From contig NZ_QUBQ01000002.1 in assembly GCF_003388735.1 (NCBI RefSeq), positions 310,001 through 374,000 of the forward strand: a stretch of 64,000 nt of DNA, given 5' to 3'. The DNA is from Paenibacillus paeoniae. GTDB lineage: Bacteria > Bacillota > Bacilli > Paenibacillales > Paenibacillaceae. Positions 32,637-41,209 of the stretch are shown here, one piece after another. A program made the translations under genes and the position numbers. Each line of letters starts with the position of its first letter. The stretch's first letter is position 1. The notes below the pieces were generated by a model, which searched no databases, was not told the origin of the DNA, and worked only from the letters and a program-made list of their open reading frames with translations.

Positions 32637-33213
32637 GAATCGACTCCTCCTTTTCTTTCGTTCCTTTCATAACTGAGCAACTGGCTGCCGGTATATGATC
32701 CGCTAACCATACTTCATTTCCCCCATAGTAAAACGTAATTCCCGATTGTTTGGCGCTTAACGTATCCACCTCAAGCATTACTAACTCGCCTCGCCTGCTC
32801 CCCGCCACAATCGCAAAATGTGTGCCTTCCGACATATGTACGTACTGCCTGTTCATTGGACTCAGCCCTTCTTTCAAAATCGACGCTAGAGCTTTCTTAT
32901 TGGTGCCATGATAGAGAATACTCGGCGGATCGGCTGGAGCATAGCTGACTCTATCGTGACTATGTCCGTACCTTGCTCTGATACGAGCATCTATCATTTC
33001 AAAACGCTGTTTCTCGGATTGACTTACGACTTGCTCGATATGTTCCTGTACAATCCACGCCCACTTGGGCTGAGCTTGTATCGCTGTCAGTAATGTGTCT
33101 ATTGAACACGATCCGTCCTCCTGATCCAAAACAATCCCGAATTCCTCAGGCGTATGTCTCAGCATCTTGCTTATCAATTTACTTAAGGATTTCTCCTTAG
33201 CTTGATCCAACAT
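32629..33213 (-). CDS. kptA: RNA 2'-phosphotransferase, Tpt1/KptA family
   Basis: 194 residues from ATG 33213; a TTG eleven codons earlier has no site. Family motifs are visible: SKLISKMLRHTPEEFGI, IRARYGHS, LYHGTNKKALASIL and GLSPMNRQYVHMS, containing the Arg-His-Arg-Arg set expected for NAD-dependent removal of a 2'-phosphate from RNA. In fungi this finishes tRNA splicing; the bacterial role is unsettled. It forms an overlapping pair with tatD, suggesting a nucleic-acid repair or turnover unit. Confidence 0.93.
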   Translation of the reverse strand: MLDQAKEKSLSKLISKMLRHTPEEFGIVLDQEDGSCSIDTLLTAIQAQPKWAWIVQEHIEQVVSQSEKQRFEMIDARIRARYGHSHDRVSYAPADPPSILYHGTNKKALASILKEGLSPMNRQYVHMSEGTHFAIVAGSRRGELVMLEVDTLSAKQSGITFYYGGNEVWLADHIPAASCSVMKGTKEKEESIHE

Positions 33214-33441
33214 ATGATCACTTCGCTTTCTAGTTCTAATTCTCAATTACCGATTGCTATTAAATGCATTATAGCCTTTCCGATTGGAATAAGAACGGGA
33301 ATGTTTGGTTAGATTTAAATATTCCAATGCTTTGAATATGCTAGGACTAAAAAAGAAGCGTGGGGCTATCTCGCTCCTTAATCTAATAAAAACTGTTCTC
33401 TCGTCAAAATCACCATATAGATTATGACCCTATTACCCCGA

Positions 33442-34030
33442 TTATTGCGGGAAATCGGCTGCGTTTATTTCAATGCGCAATGTACCCGTATGATAAGTAG
33501 AAGCAATCTCCGAAGAATCATTAAATTCTACGTTGGATACAACAAATTCTTCCTCTTGCCTATTGCCTATTGCGCTCGTACCAGACAATCAGTATGCCGT
33601 CAGTTAATAAATGATGAGCTTTAAAGGTTTTCATCGTACAGTTGTGCTTGATATGGCTCAACATCTTGAGGTCTATATTGGTTGGTCATTGGATCAACTT
33701 TCCTAATTTCTGAAAGCGACACACCAGCTTTAATGTGTTCAAAATCCTTATGCGATAAGGCTTTTGCCGCAAACATTACGCGTCCGGTAAGCCACCATTA
33801 ATCAGTGCCTGCTCTATCAGTTTCAACTTTATACACCACATAGAGCAAGTTTTCATTTATTTCATGTGTATATTCAATCGGGAATGCTTCATTAACGGCA
33901 GATAATGATCTCTTCGCAACGGACAACTCTCCAATCATATCTCCAGTCCTAGTCATTCCTAATAGGCCGAATGCATGGGGACTGTATACTTTAGTAATCG
34001 CTTGGTCTCCTCATAACCTAATTTTACCAT
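33442..34030 (-). pseudogene. Decayed gene with frameshifts and an internal stop
   Basis: Minus-strand frames join into one protein-like sequence: MVKLGYEE from ATG 34030, a frameshift near 34010, GDQAITKVYSPHAFGLLG through YVVYKVETDRAGTD, an in-frame TAA near 33800, WWLTGRVMFAAKALSHKDF through DVEPYQAQLYDENL (TAA 33621), then two more shifts through LTDGILIVWYERN and EEEFVVSNVEFNDSS to TAA 33442. The order and spacing suggest one former gene of about 190 codons resembling small Bacillales proteins with a WWLTG segment and a DGI..V.Y ending. Function unknown. At least four lesions make sequencing error an unlikely sole cause. Confidence 0.75.
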
Positions 34031-34111
34031 TTAATTGATCATGCTACAATTTCAATACAATCGGTAATTATATTCCCTAATTTCTGTACTACTTGATTAA
34101 ATCCCAACAAA

Positions 34112-34139
34112 AATAGCCCATGCCGTTTCAGCATGAGCG
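34112..34139. terminator. Bidirectional-looking terminator after the AHSA1-like gene
   Basis: GCCCATGC (34116-34123) and GCATGAGC (34131-34138) form an 8-bp stem with one wobble. A-rich sequence lies on the left and TTTTT on the right, so it could end transcripts from either side. Confidence 0.6.
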
Positions 34140-34176
34140 ATTTTTAATTGAGTTGTATTAGAGGGTGCGCTACACG

Positions 34177-34626
34177 TTAATTAATGTAGTTGCACAAGCC
34201 GCGCTCCAACGAATTTGTCCAATTATTATCGTGTCTTTTCGCCACTTTCATCGTGGAGAAATTGGAATGCGTAATCACAAGCTCTGTCTTATTGTCCATC
34301 TCGACAAAATCAATTGTAACAAGCGTTTCCTCCGAATCGACTCCTTCATTCAGCCATTTCCAAGTAAACGACAGCTTTTCATTCGGAATGATCTCAACAT
34401 ATCGACCTTCCAAAGTATGAACCTTGCCATTGGGAGCTGTCATATGAAACAAGTACTTCCCTCCAACTGAAACGTCCATTTGTTCAATGGTCGTCGTAAA
34501 GCCTGTCAGTCCCCACCATTGACCCAACTGTTCTTTCTTCGTCCAAGCCAGGAACACTCTTTCCTTACTCGCGTTATATACATGTTCAAGCTGAAGAAAG
34601 AACTTCCCATTCGACGCTGATATCAT
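34177..34626 (-). CDS. AHSA1/SRPBCC-domain protein
   Basis: 149 residues, one START-like SRPBCC domain: VYNASKERVFLAWTKKEQLGQWW, then GGKYLFHMTAPNG and EGRYVEIIPNEKLSFTWKW. Family members bind hydrophobic ligands; the substrate here is unknown. ATG 34626 has GGAGG eight bases upstream. It follows an ArsR regulator by 14 bp; ArsR/AHSA1 pairs are very common in Bacillales and usually self-regulated. Confidence 0.9.
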   Translation of the reverse strand: MISASNGKFFLQLEHVYNASKERVFLAWTKKEQLGQWWGLTGFTTTIEQMDVSVGGKYLFHMTAPNGKVHTLEGRYVEIIPNEKLSFTWKWLNEGVDSEETLVTIDFVEMDNKTELVITHSNFSTMKVAKRHDNNWTNSLERGLCNYIN

Positions 34627-34640
34627 TAATCGTGCCTCCG

Positions 34641-35018
34641 TTACTCGTCTTCTTTAGATTGATTATCCAAAAAATGTTCAAGGTTATACACTTGCGCAGT
34701 CCAGAACTTCCTCAAGTCCATTAACCACTCGTGAGCGTTTTCGACCAGCTTTGGATTTAGATAATAATACCGATACGTCCCTTCCTTTCGAACCGAAACT
34801 AAGCCCGCCTTTTCCAACACCTTCAAGTGTTTAGAAACGGCTGGCAGTGACATCTGAAAAGGTTTAGCTAAATTCATAACCGTCATCTCTCCAACGGCTA
34901 GACTTTTTATAATTTCTCTTCTCGTCGGATCCGAGAGAACTTGGAAAACATCATTTAACATTCCATCGTCATATTTAACCATACGTTTAAGTTTAGGCAG
35001 GTTTTTATCTAATGTCAA
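34641..35018 (-). CDS. ArsR-family transcriptional regulator
   Basis: 125 residues from TTG 35018, which has GAGGGG eight bases upstream. Winged-helix motifs: VLSDPTRREIIKSLA, MTVMNLAKPFQMSLPAVSKHLKVLEKAGLVSVRKEG. No cysteine metal site is visible, so it probably senses something other than metals. First gene of a two-gene operon with the AHSA1-like protein. Confidence 0.93.
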   Translation of the reverse strand: MTLDKNLPKLKRMVKYDDGMLNDVFQVLSDPTRREIIKSLAVGEMTVMNLAKPFQMSLPAVSKHLKVLEKAGLVSVRKEGTYRYYYLNPKLVENAHEWLMDLRKFWTAQVYNLEHFLDNQSKEDE

Positions 35019-35052
35019 GAAAATATCCCCTCATTATCCATCTAGATAGGCA

Positions 35053-35103
35053 CAAAAAAGAGCCAAACGGATCGAGGTAGATACCTGAATCTCGTTGGCT
35101 CTT
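35053..35103 (-). terminator. Terminator of the azoreductase gene
   Basis: AAGAGCCAACG / CGTTTGGCTCTT stem (35059-35070 with 35093-35103) followed on the minus strand by TTTTTTG, 12 bp after the azoR stop. Confidence 0.85.
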
Positions 35104-35114
35104 GTTTGCAATCG

Positions 35115-35756
35115 TTAGAAGCTTCGAGCAACTTCACGCGCTTGTTGGACTGCTTTTTCTTTGATCTCAGACGCATGATCTGGATTTGCCGCCATACCTT
35201 CAACGAAGATCCCTTCAAAGCTAGGAACCTCAAAAAACTCCATAATAGCCTTCAGGTGGCGATGCCCCATTTCAAAATCCCCAAGAGCTGAACCCGGAGA
35301 TAGAACACTTCCACTCGCTTGTATATGAACCGCCTTTTTATCTCTCAACAGACCAACCCGACCTATATCTTGAACATATTTAAAGGTTTTGCCTGCAACG
35401 CAAATGGAGTCAATATAGGCTTTCATAACGGGAGGAAATGAATAATTCCATATCGGATTTACAAAAATATATTTATCTGCGGCGACAAATTGATCAACCA
35501 GTCCACCTAGCCTGCCTACTTTCGCTTTTTCTGCATCCGTTAACTGATCAAAACCAGTACCTGCCCCAAGCTTGCCCCACCCGCTAATAATATCGGCATC
35601 AATGGCAGGGATATCCATTTTGTATAGATCCAGATGTACAACTTCATCATTTGGATTTGCGGATTGATAAGCCTGTACGAACTCTTTTCCTACTGCCATG
35701 CTATAAGATGTTTCATGATTATTGGGATTAGCTGTGATATATAGAACGGTTGTCAT
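35115..35756 (-). CDS. azoR: FMN-dependent NADH-azoreductase (AzoR family)
   Basis: 213 residues from ATG 35756 (an upstream ATG at 35777 encodes seven extra residues and weakens the AGG spacing). Flavodoxin-like fold with [16 protein letters not shown] at the phosphate loop, [19 protein letters not shown] and FKYV, which define this family. It reduces azo compounds and quinones using NADH and FMN in the cytoplasm. Monocistronic with its own terminator. Upstream are two 10-bp direct repeats that may be an operator. Confidence 0.93.
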   Translation of the reverse strand: MTTVLYITANPNNHETSYSMAVGKEFVQAYQSANPNDEVVHLDLYKMDIPAIDADIISGWGKLGAGTGFDQLTDAEKAKVGRLGGLVDQFVAADKYIFVNPIWNYSFPPVMKAYIDSICVAGKTFKYVQDIGRVGLLRDKKAVHIQASGSVLSPGSALGDFEMGHRHLKAIMEFFEVPSFEGIFVEGMAANPDHASEIKEKAVQQAREVARSF

Positions 35757-35916
35757 AATGAAATTACCTGCCTTCATTTTTTAGTGTGGGATAATCAAAA
35801 ACAATCAAAAAAAGTAACCTTTCGCTATACGTGCCTCATGTTTCTTCCGAATTGTCTCCTCCATTCCTTCTTTCACTGAGACTAATCCAACAACTAGATC
35901 GGTATTTTACCAATCA

Positions 35917-35942
35917 GTTATTTAACCTTTTGGTTATTTAAC
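35917..35942. promoter_or_regulatory. Candidate operator upstream of azoR: two GTTATTTAAC repeats
   Basis: GTTATTTAAC occurs at 35917-35926 and 35933-35942, a 16-bp period, with a related TGGTTAAG just beyond. Each unit is nearly palindromic. The 220-bp gap upstream of azoR holds no gene, so a repressor site (MarR, HxlR or TetR type) is plausible. Confidence 0.4.
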
Positions 35943-36075
35943 TATGTGGTTAAGTATAGGGCGGATTTAATCGATTGTCAAGCAGTAACAGGCTTATGAA
36001 GTATGACAAAAAAAAGGATCGTCAACGTCTGGTTTTTCACCAGCATGACGATCCTTCTCTAGAAAAGCAAAGACA

Positions 36076-36549
36076 TTATTCGGAGGTTATGGGTATTTTC
36101 TTATTTTTAGCTGCTGCAGTTATTTTAGCTACGAATTTCTTCAAGTCTTGTTCCGGTTTTCCGGACGTTAGTGCTTCTTGTTGGGATAGTGACTTTACTT
36201 TTCCGTTATTTATAATCCAAACGCCATCTTCGAAGTTATATGACCAATACGGTCCTGCTTCTGTTCTGTTCAGAATTAGGAGTACTTCTTCTGATGGATT
36301 AACCATTCTAATGCGATCAAATTCATCATCCCTAGTACCATGCTGCAGTAACGTGATGGATTGCTCATCTGTTTCACCGTATAGAACTTTGTTTACTTGA
36401 ATAGTTGCTGGAGTAACAGAGAAAGAATTGTCGTATTGGATAGGGACAATAACACAGTTATTATGAAATGTTTTTTGTTCATAAAAACACCCGTCCTTTC
36501 TAATAACAACAACGCCATACGATCTAATAAAAACAACGTCGAAAAATCG
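36076..36549 (-). pseudogene. 5'-truncated gene of unknown function
   Basis: The frame is open from 36549 to TGA 36076 but has no in-frame start in its first half. It reads VVFIRSYGVVVIRKDGCFYE, then NNCVIVPIQYDNSFSVTPAT, IQVNKVLYGETDEQSITLLQ and EAGPYWSYNFEDGVWIINNG. A second frame begins at an ATG with a hydrophobic start (MNKKHFIITVLLSL) and AGGACGGG upstream, then stops, so the exported N-terminus may have been joined out of frame. The internal ATG giving 76 residues (36306) is only the C-terminal part. Family not recognised. Confidence 0.55.
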
Positions 36550-36663
36550 TTAGAGAGTTTAGAACATTAGTGTCTACGATCAGTATAGACGATTCACACG
36601 ATACTGTAAAAAAAGAGACATGGATACATTCATTGGCAATTACTTGTATTTCAAACGAAGCAA

Positions 36664-36702
36664 AATAACCAGTCACCGATTGATTACAGGCGACTGGTTA
36701 TT
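36664..36702 (-). terminator. Terminator after the AraC/substrate-binding fusion gene
   Basis: Perfect 11-bp stem AATAACCAGTC / GACTGGTTATT (36664-36674 and 36692-36702), 18 bp past the stop, with TTTT on the minus strand. Confidence 0.8.
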
Positions 36703-36719
36703 AAAACAGAGCTCAGTTA

Positions 36720-38693
36720 CTATTTATTTTTTTCTACCAACAAATCCGTTATAATATCCAGTTGATGAGACAGACTAATGGGGTCGCTAAGCAGGAACTG
36801 CTCAAAATCAATTTGATATACCTTGTCGTTCTTCACCGCAGACGTATTGGTCCACAATTTTTCGTAGCGCTCAAGTGTTTCCCCCGCGTCCTTATTGGTC
36901 GCCAGCAGTAGATGGTCACCGATATATTCGGGAACGACCTCGGCAGAAACCTCCCACACCTCACCGTCGAGGACATCAGCTTGCACCTTCTCCAGAGGCT
37001 TCAAGCCCAGATACTTATAAATGATCGACCCACCCATATTCACATCGTCGTATATAAAGAACGCGTCCTTACGAACATTCAGGATTGTGAAGGTTTCCTC
37101 CCCTCCTATAACAGCGTCAACCTTCTCCTTGGCGGTCTTTACCTTCGCTTCGAAATCAGCCAACCAACGTTCGCCTTCTTCCTTCTTGCCTAATAGGTCC
37201 CCGAACATTCGAAGCTCGTCGGCCATGCTTTCAGCATGGTTCGGAATGACCACTGTAGGAGCAATTTTGCTAAATACCTCATAGCCCCCTCCATCACGCC
37301 AGGCTTCCGTCAAAATAATCAAATCCGGCTCCAGAGCAGCCAGTTTCTCCAGATTCAGAGGATATATACCCACATCTTCAATGCCTTCGCTATTAATAAA
37401 GCCGGTCTGCAAAGGATAAGTGGCGCTGCCAATTGGCTTGACGCCCAATGCCATCATTTGGCCCACCTTCAGATCGGTGAATACCCGCTTCGGCTCTAAC
37501 GGAATTTCCGTCTCGCCATCCAGATGCTTGTAGATCCGCGTTGTCGCCGGCTCCTCCACTGCTCCTGCAGCAGCAGTTTCTCGTGCCGCAGGAGAAGATG
37601 AGCCCTGTATGGTGCTCGTTGCTGCGTTGTTAGCCGTCGACTGACAAGCCCCGAGCAATAAAGCAAAGCACAGTAGCATCGTCATTGCGACAGTTGAGGG
37701 TTTCGTATACATCTTTTTCATTTGCTTCTCTCCTTGTATGTACTGATAATAATTCTCAGTATACTGCGAGAAGCTGCCCTGTTCCATATCAATTCCTGCT
37801 TTATTGAATGGAGAATACGGGACAGGATGCATATCCGTCGTCCCCGTAAACAGATTACGATAATGCTGGGGTGAATAGCCGGTATGCTTTTTGAACATGC
37901 GACTAAAATAAAAACCGTCGGGATAGCCAATTCGATCAGCGATGGTCTTCAGACTGGCCTTGCTGCCCAGCAGCAATTCCTTGGCATGCTCCATCCGTAT
38001 TTGAATCAAATAATGAATGGGGCTTGCTCCCATCTGATGCTTGAATGCTCGAGACAAATGCGAGACACTGCAGTTGAACATTACTGCAAGCTCGTCCATC
38101 GTAATCGACTTCTGATAATTCTCCTGCAAATAGCGCACAGTCAGCTCAACCAGATCAGGCTTGCTTCCTTCTCTCTCCTGTTCATCTAACATTCGCATCA
38201 ATTCGAACACAAATTGATAGAATGAAGCCTTCACTTTTAGCTTATAAACTGGCAATGGATGCTGCCAATGCCGGATCATATCGGCAAGAAGGCCTTGCAA
38301 CAAAGATGTCGATGTCAACGAGCAAACGTAAGGAATATCGAACGGTCTGATCTCTGCATACAAACGATGTATTTGTCGGCTGCGGGGATACGTGAGCGTA
38401 GCTTTGTACAATATCAGATAAAAAGAAAACCATTCCTCATCGGGCTCAATGACAAGCCTTATCCCTTTACCTCCGTGCAGCAGGTCATGTTGTTCTACCT
38501 GGTAAGTATCAGCCTCTGCATGGACTTTCGCTTGCCCGCTAGCTACATACATGAAGCCGCTTGCCGGCAATCGGTAGATGTAAGGCTCAGACCCTCGGGG
38601 CAGTGTTAAAAATCGTATATCCATCATTCGAATCAGAGCATGATTCCATAGCAAAGCGTGTTGATTCCAGTCCAAGCCTTCACCACCAAGCAT
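36720..38693 (-). CDS. AraC-family regulator fused to a siderophore-binding lipoprotein
   Basis: 657 residues in one frame. Residues 1-170: cupin-like sensor; 180-285: two AraC helix-turn-helix motifs (MDELAVMFNCSVSHLSRAFK; LKTIADRIGYPDGFYFSRMFK). A linker follows, then at residue 325 MKKMYTKPSTVAMTMLLCFA with lipobox LLGAC and a class III ferric-siderophore binding domain (EPKRVFTDLKVGQMMALGVKP; LAALEPDLIILTEAW). AraC-SBP fusions such as B. subtilis Btr sense siderophores, but those lack an export signal. Here a full lipoprotein signal, a good internal ribosome site and a Fur-box-like sequence lie at the join, so the lipoprotein may also be made alone. Iron control is inferred. No permease genes are adjacent. 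Confidence 0.9.
   Translation of the reverse strand: MLGGEGLDWNQHALLWNHALIRMMDIRFLTLPRGSEPYIYRLPASGFMYVASGQAKVHAEADTYQVEQHDLLHGGKGIRLVIEPDEEWFSFYLILYKATLTYPRSRQIHRLYAEIRPFDIPYVCSLTSTSLLQGLLADMIRHWQHPLPVYKLKVKASFYQFVFELMRMLDEQEREGSKPDLVELTVRYLQENYQKSITMDELAVMFNCSVSHLSRAFKHQMGASPIHYLIQIRMEHAKELLLGSKASLKTIADRIGYPDGFYFSRMFKKHTGYSPQHYRNLFTGTTDMHPVPYSPFNKAGIDMEQGSFSQYTENYYQYIQGEKQMKKMYTKPSTVAMTMLLCFALLLGACQSTANNAATSTIQGSSSPAARETAAAGAVEEPATTRIYKHLDGETEIPLEPKRVFTDLKVGQMMALGVKPIGSATYPLQTGFINSEGIEDVGIYPLNLEKLAALEPDLIILTEAWRDGGGYEVFSKIAPTVVIPNHAESMADELRMFGDLLGKKEEGERWLADFEAKVKTAKEKVDAVIGGEETFTILNVRKDAFFIYDDVNMGGSIIYKYLGLKPLEKVQADVLDGEVWEVSAEVVPEYIGDHLLLATNKDAGETLERYEKLWTNTSAVKNDKVYQIDFEQFLLSDPISLSHQLDIITDLLVEKNK
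37719..37758 (-). promoter_or_regulatory. Internal translation start with Fur-box-like site inside the AraC/SBP gene
   Basis: TGATAATAATTCTCA at 37744-37758 differs from the Bacillus Fur 7-1-7 box (TGATAATNATTATCA) at one defined position. Just downstream on the minus strand are AAGGAG (37730-37735) and, eight bases on, the ATG (37719-37721) that opens the lipoprotein signal peptide. Confidence 0.6.
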
Positions 38694-38847
38694 TCGATTT
38701 GCTTACTCTTACTTATCATTCTTAATGATACCTAAAACAGAAGCTCCATGCACTCGCTATTTGCTTGTACAAGGCATAGACAAACGACCCACCAGGTAAG
38801 CTCCCGACGGATCGTTGTATTCTTTCTTTTCATATTTCCCCGCAGGC

Positions 38848-39429
38848 CTAGACCCTTAACGAGCCGCGGAATCCCCTTGCAGCATAATAAGATTCAGCTC
38901 CATTGTGATAAACAAAGACTGTATCATAACGCCGATCACAGAAGATAGCTCCGCCAAGCTTTCTAATAGCAGCAGGCGTAACTACCCAGCTTGATGTTTT
39001 GAGATCATAATTCCCCAGCTCTTGAAGCTCCTGGTATTGCTTCTCCGTTAACAGCTCAATGCCCATGTCTGCCGCCATTTCAACAGCATTATTATGCGGT
39101 TTATGCTCTTTCCTTGATTCCAGTGCTTCGCGGTCATAACAGATACTTCTCCGGCCTTTGGGACTTTCCGGCGAACAATCGTAAAAAATATACTCGTCCG
39201 TCTTCTCCTCGTAGCCAACGACATCCGGCTCGCCGCCGGACTTCTCCATTTCATGGAGCGACCACAGCTTTTCCGTATGCGCTTCGAGCTTTGCTTGTAT
39301 ATCAGCCCATGTGAGACCTTCATGACGATGCATATTTTTCTCAAAGCGGGCTTTTAATGCTTTCAGCAGTCCTTCATGTTCTTCCGGCGTGAACTCCGTT
39401 TTGTTGCCGACTTCGTATTTATTTGACAT
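38848..39429 (-). CDS. DUF4256 family protein
   Basis: 193 residues, full length for the family. Recognisable blocks: SGGEPDVVGYEEKTDEYIFY, CSPESPKGRRSICYDREALE and TSSWVVTPAAIRKLGGAIFC. Soluble, no signal peptide. Function unknown. ATG 39429 has AAGGAG upstream. Located 29 bp after the HisD-like stop on the same strand, so they may share a transcript. Confidence 0.9.
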   Translation of the reverse strand: MSNKYEVGNKTEFTPEEHEGLLKALKARFEKNMHRHEGLTWADIQAKLEAHTEKLWSLHEMEKSGGEPDVVGYEEKTDEYIFYDCSPESPKGRRSICYDREALESRKEHKPHNNAVEMAADMGIELLTEKQYQELQELGNYDLKTSSWVVTPAAIRKLGGAIFCDRRYDTVFVYHNGAESYYAARGFRGSLRV

Positions 39430-39458
39430 GTGTGATTCTCCTTCTTATGTGTATTCCC

Positions 39459-40775
39459 CTACTCAAACAACCTTATATCAGCCGCTTTTACGTGACAAGG
39501 CAATTGTTCGTAATTCCCCATCTCCTTTATTATCGGATAAATTTCTTGTAAAGCATCCTTGCTCAGTTTCCCGATTGTTGAATACTTGACCATATCCTTA
39601 GATGTCACACCCGAAAAGGCTCTTGCAAAATGGTTAGTCGGCAATACGGCTGTAATTCCTATCCCATAGTTGGCTGCAGAAAAAGGGGTATATTCGCCGA
39701 TAAGAATTTCACCTGCATTCTTTATGCGCGCCATCGTACGACTTTCAAGTTCTTTATCACATACGATCATCAAGTGTTCCGGTGCAAACCCATTCATAAA
39801 ATCAAAAGCTTCGTCATCCTCTGATGCTATAACAATTGCTCCCTTACCGTTAACACCAAAAACATTTTGCAAGTATAGCCTTCGTTTTTCATCGACTTCA
39901 TTCATACATTTCCAAAGGAGAGCTTCTACTTCTTGAGCAAGGTTTGTTGAGGTTGTAACCAAAATTGAAGAAGAATCGGGACCATGCTCCCCTTCATTGA
40001 TTAAATCATAGACTATTTTCAACGGATCGGCAGTTTCGTCTGCGAAAATGATACATTCAGTCGGACCAAGGCCTAATACACTCTTTTTGCCATATGTCAT
40101 AGCTACACTCATTGCCGCCGCAATTCCACCTGGTCCCGGCCCAAAAATCCCATCAACTTCCGGAATGGAATCCGTACCTTGTGCAAACCCAGCAATGATG
40201 GATACTCCGTTGCCAATCACAAATTGGTCTGCTCCCGCAAGCTTGGCTGCAGCTACCGTGCCTTGATCCCCAAGTCCATTCTTTGTTGGCGGCATCCCTA
40301 CAACGATTTTCTTAACACCAGCTGTTTTTGCCGCTACAACCAGCATGATTGCAGTAGAGATTAACGGTCCTTTCCTTGCTGGTATCCATATGCCTACCGA
40401 GTCTAAAGGAACCACATGTTCACCGATTACGGTTCCAGGTCTAATTTCCTTTTCCCACGTTTTCGGTAACATAGCTAAATTTGCATCTTCCACATTTCTT
40501 ATTGCTTGTTCTATAGCTGCACGTAATGATGGTGAAAGCGAAGCAATGCACCCTTCAACATAATCATGTGAAAGAACCAGTTCCTCCAAATCAATCTCAT
40601 CATAATTCTTTGTGAGACTTCTGATTCCTTCATCGCCCTTATGGGCCACCTCATCGAAAATGGATAAAACTCCATGAAGTACATCTCTGTTGAATAGCGT
40701 CTTATGTGTTTTGAAACGTTCTGTAAGTTGTTCATTCTGTTCTGGAACTCTGAATACGATTCTTTGATTGTTCAT
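39459..40775 (-). CDS. Histidinol dehydrogenase-family protein, divergent paralogue
   Basis: 438 residues from ATG 40775 (GGGGG nine bases upstream; the TTG 40784 abuts it). The HisD fold is clear: AGVKKIVVGMPP, GPTECIIFADETADP, EGEHGPDSSSILVT and GFAPEHLMIV with the catalytic Glu-His. Compared from memory with E. coli/Salmonella HisD, the Zn ligand Gln259 is Glu, Asp360 is Asn (SAANYGIG), the His of TNH is Ala, and the VPGGKAAYPSS loop reads IPARKGPLISTA; the C-terminal His ligand is kept (CHVKAADIR). No other his genes are nearby. It is therefore probably an NAD-dependent polyol or amino-alcohol dehydrogenase of the HisD superfamily, such as the HpsN type, rather than the histidine enzyme. 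A terminator-bearing leader precedes it. Confidence 0.85.
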   Translation of the reverse strand: MNNQRIVFRVPEQNEQLTERFKTHKTLFNRDVLHGVLSIFDEVAHKGDEGIRSLTKNYDEIDLEELVLSHDYVEGCIASLSPSLRAAIEQAIRNVEDANLAMLPKTWEKEIRPGTVIGEHVVPLDSVGIWIPARKGPLISTAIMLVVAAKTAGVKKIVVGMPPTKNGLGDQGTVAAAKLAGADQFVIGNGVSIIAGFAQGTDSIPEVDGIFGPGPGGIAAAMSVAMTYGKKSVLGLGPTECIIFADETADPLKIVYDLINEGEHGPDSSSILVTTSTNLAQEVEALLWKCMNEVDEKRRLYLQNVFGVNGKGAIVIASEDDEAFDFMNGFAPEHLMIVCDKELESRTMARIKNAGEILIGEYTPFSAANYGIGITAVLPTNHFARAFSGVTSKDMVKYSTIGKLSKDALQEIYPIIKEMGNYEQLPCHVKAADIRLFE

Positions 40776-40784
40776 TTCATTCAA

Positions 40785-41209
40785 CCCCCGTTTATTAATA
40801 AAACAAAAAGAGCCATGCAGGATAAAAAAACACCTACATGACTCTATGCTTCAAGTCCGTAGGTATAGCGCCAATAAGCGCTTGTACCTACGGAAAAAAA
40901 TCCGTAATACAAACGCCTAACTGTGATGATGGTTATAGGATTTGGTTAATACAAACAATGAACGGTTCATTCCGTTATCCCCCTAAGCCACACTTGGACA
41001 TAGTATATATTGCAATCCAATATATGTAAAGAGGTTCTTTAACTTTCTTGATTCCTTAAGCACCAGTTCATCGGCAGCGCCCACGCAGTAACTTGAAAGA
41101 AAGCAGCCAACGCAAGTGGAGTCAATTGAATGCCGATTACAAGGAACGACGGGTACAATAAAACACTCATCCGTGAGCCCACTTTGGGTCATTACGATAG
41201 GCCTGAAAG
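40785..41209 (-). promoter_or_regulatory. Structured leader region of the HisD-like gene, no convincing gene
   Basis: Besides the terminator, CCGTAGGTA/TACCTACGG (40857-40865 and 40885-40893) with an inner AGCGC/GCGCT stem forms a second hairpin. An upstream ACGGATTTTTTTCCGT could pair with itself or compete for the same CCGTAGG segment. This resembles an attenuator or riboswitch expression platform. I found no T-box AGGGTGGNACCGCG signature and cannot assign a riboswitch class. The rest, to 41209, shows only a 78-codon frame overlapping the next gene, probably not coding. Confidence 0.45.
40800..40844 (-). terminator. Intrinsic terminator directly upstream of the HisD-like start
   Basis: Minus strand GAGTCATGTAGG pairs with CCTGCATGGCTC (40833-40844 with 40810-40821; 12 bp with three wobbles), loop with a T run, then TTTTTGTTTT. 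It ends only about 25 bp before the start codon, so it must regulate this gene rather than end another. Confidence 0.75.

Noticed and set aside
36076..36306. A complete 76-residue gene
   Set aside because: The frame continues upstream with a protein-like sequence and lacks a start, so the short ATG is internal to a truncated gene.
38701..38740. A second Fur box (TATCATT CTT AATGATA) upstream of the AraC/SBP start
   Set aside because: The half-sites are inverted relative to the 7-1-7 consensus and the spacing is 3; too weak to list as a feature.
40785..40920. T-box or known riboswitch upstream of the HisD-like gene
   Set aside because: No AGGGTGGNACCGCG segment or recognisable aptamer core. 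Left as an unclassified leader.
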